Source: a bacterium (GTDB lineage: Bacteria; Myxococcota_A; Bradymonadia; UBA7976; UBA1532). From it: a stretch of 7,940 nucleotides of DNA. The stretch is taken from assembly GCA_030424955.1 (NCBI GenBank), contig JAUHVS010000251.1:1-7940 (forward strand), written 5' to 3'. Positions 4,945 through 7,940 of the stretch are shown in pieces. The position numbers and the translations under genes are program-made. Positions within the stretch are counted from its first letter, which is position 1; the number at the start of each line of letters is the position of its first letter. Below the pieces are notes generated by a model, which made no database searches, was not told the origin of the DNA, and was given only the letters and a program-made list of their open reading frames with translations.

Positions 4945-6348
4945 ATCGGCCAGCCGCCCCATGAACAGGATGCTGTCCGTCGGCTCATCGACGATGAAGA
5001 ACAGCAGCGGGCGGTCGAGCGCCATCGGCTCGAACACCGGCACCGACGTATCACCCACCACCACGGCGGTCGCCGCGGCGGCCTCGGTGCCGGCCTCGTC
5101 GATGCCCACGAACGCCTTGTGCAGCACGTCGGTGATCTCGAGGTTGCGGGTGCCGTCCATGCCCGAGAAGTCAGCGCCGGCGAAGGCCGAGCCCATGCCC
5201 ATCGCCTGCAGCGGCGCGGTGAGGGGCAGGTCGGTGTCGAAGGTGAACTTGGGCACCGACAGCTCGAGGCTCAGCGGGCTGAGGCCGTCGCGGATCGCCG
5301 CGAAGCCAGCGGCGTCCAGGCCCGCCTCAAAGTCGGCGAGGGTGCCGGCGGGCGGCGCCACCAGGATCATCGACAGGGTGCCGCCCAGGTAGGGCAGCCG
5401 CACCGCGTCGTAGTCGGCGCCCTGGTGGCCCAGGAAGCTGTCCATCACCCGCATGGTGGGCACGGCGACGGTGTCGCCGCTGGCGAGGGTGAAGTCCGCG
5501 TCGGCGGTGCCGCCCTCGGCGAAGGGCGTCTGCCAGCTCGCCTTGAAGTAGATGGCGTTGGTGAGCACCAGCCGGGTCGCGCTGCCGACGCTGCCCTCGG
5601 GCAGCAGGTCCTGGATGCGGTCCTGGGTGGCGTCCTCGACCCAGCCGTTGATCACCTGGCGGGCGGCCTCGGCGTCGGCGGCGAAGTCCAGCAGGCGCAT
5701 CCCCGCGCCGTAGTTCACCGCCAGGGTGTCGAGGAAGCTGTCGAGGAACCCGTAGCCCGTCTGGCCCCACAGGGCGTTGGCGATGCTGAGCTGGAAGGCC
5801 TGGCCGTCGGGGCAGTCGGGCCCGTCGCAGACGTCGACGTCGTCCGCGCGGCTCGCCAGCGCGAGGTCGAGGCGGTTCGCGGCGGCGTGCAGCTCGGCCT
5901 GGGGCAGGTCGAAGTGCAGCGTGCTGGCCATGTCGGTGGCGGTGTCGCCGCGGGCGCCGGCCCAGGTCATGCCCAGGGCCTGGTGGATGCTGAGCGGGCT
6001 GAAGAACAGGTTGTCGTGATCGCCCCGCACCTCTTGGAAGAGGTCGAAGGCGAAGCGGTTCATGCCCTGGGTCAGCGCGGCGAGCTGCGCGTCGTCGGCG
6101 GCCGGGTCGAGGTCGCGGGCGAGGGCCGACTGCAGCAGCCCCGGGCCCGCACCGCCACCCGCGCCGCCCATGCCGCCGGCGCCACCGCCGCCACCGGCAC
6201 CGCCCATCCCCAGGTCGGCGGCGTCGCCGCTGCTGCCGTCATCGCAGCCGATGAGGGGGGCCACACACAGCAGGGTGCCCAGGAGCAGGCGTCGGGGCAG
6301 ACGGGGCAGGCGCATGAGGGCGGGTCGGGACAGCGAGGGGCGAGACAT
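4936..6348 (-). CDS. Serpin-family lipoprotein (predicted surface protease inhibitor)
   Basis: 470 residues. Residues 1-35 are a lipoprotein signal (RLPRRLLLGTLLCVAPLIGC, Cys35), followed by an Asp-rich bit and a Gly/Ala/Met spacer (48-70). The serpin domain runs from about 95 to 470: NLFFSPLSI (113-121), NAIYFKASWQTPF (264-276), LPYLGGTLSMILV (318-330), ELSVPKFTF (362-370), and the C-terminal FFIVDEPTDSILFMGRLADP (450-469). Serpins trap serine or cysteine proteases by inserting the cleaved reactive loop into a beta sheet. The hinge E418-A-G-T-E-A-A-A-A-T427 has the small residues needed for insertion, so an active inhibitor is predicted. The loop continues AVVVGDTSVPVFEPMALDRP; counting 17 residues from E418 puts P1 at T434, but the loop is 2 residues longer than that of alpha-1-antitrypsin, so D433 or V436 are alternatives. 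L448 replaces the almost invariant Phe after the RP pair. C174 and C179 may pair. A clear Shine-Dalgarno fixes the start. Confidence 0.93.
   Translation of the reverse strand: MSRPSLSRPALMRLPRLPRRLLLGTLLCVAPLIGCDDGSSGDAADLGMGGAGGGGGAGGMGGAGGGAGPGLLQSALARDLDPAADDAQLAALTQGMNRFAFDLFQEVRGDHDNLFFSPLSIHQALGMTWAGARGDTATDMASTLHFDLPQAELHAAANRLDLALASRADDVDVCDGPDCPDGQAFQLSIANALWGQTGYGFLDSFLDTLAVNYGAGMRLLDFAADAEAARQVINGWVEDATQDRIQDLLPEGSVGSATRLVLTNAIYFKASWQTPFAEGGTADADFTLASGDTVAVPTMRVMDSFLGHQGADYDAVRLPYLGGTLSMILVAPPAGTLADFEAGLDAAGFAAIRDGLSPLSLELSVPKFTFDTDLPLTAPLQAMGMGSAFAGADFSGMDGTRNLEITDVLHKAFVGIDEAGTEAAAATAVVVGDTSVPVFEPMALDRPLLFFIVDEPTDSILFMGRLADPR
6139..6207 (-). repeat. Gly/Ala/Met-rich spacer of the serpin
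   Basis: Encodes residues 48-70, a GGAGGMGGAGG-type tether that separates the lipidated Cys35 from the folded inhibitor. It shares 26 identical bases (6158-6183) in inverse orientation with positions 3-28, in the same codon phase as the spacer of the large modular protein. Confidence 0.75.
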
Positions 6349-6353
6349 GGGGA

Positions 6354-6359
6354 TCCTCC
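6354..6359 (-). promoter_or_regulatory. Ribosome binding site of the serpin gene
   Basis: On the minus strand GGAGGA lies 5 nt (TCCCC) before ATG 6348. It is the best Shine-Dalgarno in the window and decides the start. An overlapping upstream ATG at 6361 is out of frame. Confidence 0.85.
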
Positions 6360-6396
6360 ATGGCGTGGCTGAAGTGGGTCACTGCCAGGGGAGGGG

Positions 6397-6413
6397 TGCA
6401 GCGGCCGTGCCAG
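6397..6413 (-). promoter_or_regulatory. Near-consensus sigma-54 (-24/-12) promoter of the serpin gene
   Basis: Minus-strand CTGGCACGGCCGCTGCA (6413 to 6397) matches the sigma-54 consensus YTGGCACG-N4-TTGCW at every defined base except the first T of TTGC (C here), with exact spacing between the GG (-24) and GC (-12) pairs. Predicted transcription start is around 6386, giving a leader of about 38 nt that contains the Shine-Dalgarno. Transcription would therefore need an NtrC-type activator ATPase, a class abundant in myxobacteria. Confidence 0.65.
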
Positions 6414-6480
6414 CCGCGGGGGCGCGCGGCCTGCACCGCGCAGCCCCCACAGGGGCGCGGGGGGCCGCGGCAAGAGAAGA

Positions 6481-6525
6481 CCCCAGGGACCCACGTGGGG
6501 ATGTGGCGAGTGTGGATCCCTGGGG
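6481..6525. promoter_or_regulatory. Candidate upstream activator site: 9-bp inverted repeat around a CCCACGTGGG palindrome
   Basis: CCCCAGGGA (6481-6489) and TCCCTGGGG (6517-6525) are perfect inverted copies 27 bp apart. The 10-bp palindrome CCCACGTGGG sits at 6490-6499. The block lies about 95-139 bp upstream of the predicted sigma-54 start at 6386, the usual distance for an activator binding site acting by DNA looping. It could instead be a structured RNA or an operator for the divergent gene. Confidence 0.4.
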
Positions 6526-6565
6526 AAGAACTTCAGAAATCTGTGGGCCGGCGGGGGCGCGCCGG

Positions 6566-6585
6566 GCAGCGGGCCGGGCCGCTGC
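6566..6585. other. Perfect 7-bp inverted repeat in the divergent control region
   Basis: GCAGCGG (6566-6572), 6-nt loop, CCGCTGC (6579-6585). It could be a hairpin or a regulator site. It lies directly beside the GTGACCCAC copy at 6587-6595. No T-run follows on either strand, so a terminator is unlikely. Confidence 0.35.
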
Positions 6586-6671
6586 GGTGACCCACCTTCG
6601 CCGCGCGCCCCGCGCCGGGCACCCCCAAAAAACGCGGGGGGTCTGCCCACGGGGCGGGGCTGGCGGGTTCA

Positions 6672-6700
6672 TTGTCAGCCTGAGAGTGGTTTTCTATCAG
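6672..6700 (+). promoter_or_regulatory. Sigma-70-type promoter of the MopE-like gene
   Basis: TTGTCA (6672-6677, 5 of 6 matches to TTGACA), a 17-bp spacer, and TATCAG (6695-6700, 4 of 6 matches to TATAAT). It sits in one of the few AT-richer stretches in the window. The predicted start is near 6707, leaving a leader of about 85 nt before the GTG at 6793. Confidence 0.6.
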
Positions 6701-6705
6701 GTTTG

Positions 6706-6717
6706 GGTTGATCGACC
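6706..6717. promoter_or_regulatory. Possible operator palindrome at the MopE-like gene start point
   Basis: GGTTGATCGACC pairs symmetrically at 5 of 6 positions and overlaps the predicted transcription start near 6707. That is the classic position for a repressor site. Only one imperfect copy is seen, so this is tentative. Confidence 0.35.
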
Positions 6718-6739
6718 GTTGGTGCATCCCGTTCATTGT

Positions 6740-6762
6740 GGCCCGTTCGGGCCGCCAGGCGG
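6740..6762 (+). other. Overlapping short inverted repeats in the 5' leader of the MopE-like gene
   Basis: GGCCCG-TT-CGGGCC (6740-6753) and CCGCC-A-GGCGG (6752-6762) overlap by two bases, so the two stems compete for C6752-C6753. They lie about 20-40 nt before the Shine-Dalgarno. They may only reflect high GC, but mutually exclusive leader hairpins are worth noting. I do not recognise a riboswitch. Confidence 0.3.
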
Positions 6763-6780
6763 TCCGCCACGGCGCGTCAT

Positions 6781-6786
6781 GGGGAG
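6781..6786 (+). promoter_or_regulatory. Ribosome binding site of the MopE-like gene
   Basis: GGGGAG lies 6 nt before GTG 6793. The in-frame ATG at 6799 would be 12 nt away, too far for best use, so the GTG start is preferred; the two differ by only two residues. Confidence 0.55.
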
Positions 6787-6792
6787 TCAATC

Positions 6793-7940
<1,148 letters not shown>

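Larger units (their letters stand above)
6349..6792. other. 444-bp divergent control region without a gene
   Basis: I find no credible coding sequence here; the open frames crossing it are Pro/Arg/Gly-rich shadows. Besides the promoters and palindromes listed separately, the heptamer GACCCAC occurs three times: 6589-6595 (+), 6488-6494 (+) and 6374-6380 (-). Two of the copies are part of the 9-mer GTGACCCAC, at 6587-6595 (+) and 6382-6374 (-). There is an AT-richer pocket at 6526-6543 containing the palindrome CAGA-AA-TCTG (6534-6543), and another at 6669-6717 containing the plus-strand promoter. Confidence 0.6.

Noticed and set aside
5119..6372. 417-codon plus-strand open frame opposite the serpin
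   Set aside because: Val/Gly/Glu/Ala-rich shadow; the opposite strand holds a complete serpin with Shine-Dalgarno and signal peptide.
6621..6642. ACCCCC-AAAAAACGCG-GGGGGT as an intrinsic terminator
   Set aside because: The A/T run lies in the loop rather than after the stem on either strand, and no gene ends nearby.
6713..6740. Second promoter TTGATC-N18-TTCATT near 6708-6737
   Set aside because: Both hexamers and the spacing fit less well than TTGTCA-N17-TATCAG just upstream.

Overview
The window is a very GC-rich stretch of bacterial chromosome with strong G/C preference at third codon positions. It most resembles a myxobacterium-like member of Myxococcota or Bradymonadota. That guess rests on protein style: lipoproteins whose lipobox is followed by Gly/Ala/Met-rich or Asp/Ala/Pro-rich spacers, MopE-type Asp/Cys repeats, pre-peptidase C-terminal (PPC)-like domains, and a bacterial serpin. 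I saw no rRNA, tRNA, CRISPR array, insertion sequence or phage gene.

Layout: (1) positions 3-2432 (+), the 3' part of a large modular surface protein with the order Gly spacer, PPC-like domain, three Ig-like plus Cys-cluster modules, PPC-like domain. (2) 2530-3765 (+), a divergent argininosuccinate synthase of the E. coli ArgG subtype, the only metabolic gene. (3) 3865-4905 (+), a lipoprotein with a VDAQP-repeat stalk, a short MopE-like Cys/Asp motif and a C-type lectin domain. (4) 4936-6348 (-), a lipoprotein serpin with an intact inhibitory hinge, convergent with the lectin gene. (5) a 444-bp divergent control region, 6349-6792. (6) 6793-7940 (+), the 5' part of an exported Asp/Cys-rich protein with an EF-hand-like loop and at least five MopE-type repeats, running off the right edge.

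The ORFs on the opposite strands are composition shadows. The clearest regulatory signals are a near-consensus sigma-54 promoter plus a good Shine-Dalgarno in front of the serpin, and a sigma-70-type promoter with a 17-bp spacer in front of the MopE-like gene. The ArgG-like and lectin genes have no Shine-Dalgarno but have -10-like TANNNT hexamers 6-7 nt before their ATG, which suggests leaderless transcripts.

How the genes might work together: four of the five products are predicted to be exported or surface anchored, and carry domains for Ca2+ or metal binding, sugar binding and protease inhibition. This looks like a cell-surface interaction neighbourhood rather than one operon, because each gene appears to have its own control signals. 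A link between the ArgG-like enzyme and the surface proteins is not supported by anything beyond adjacency.
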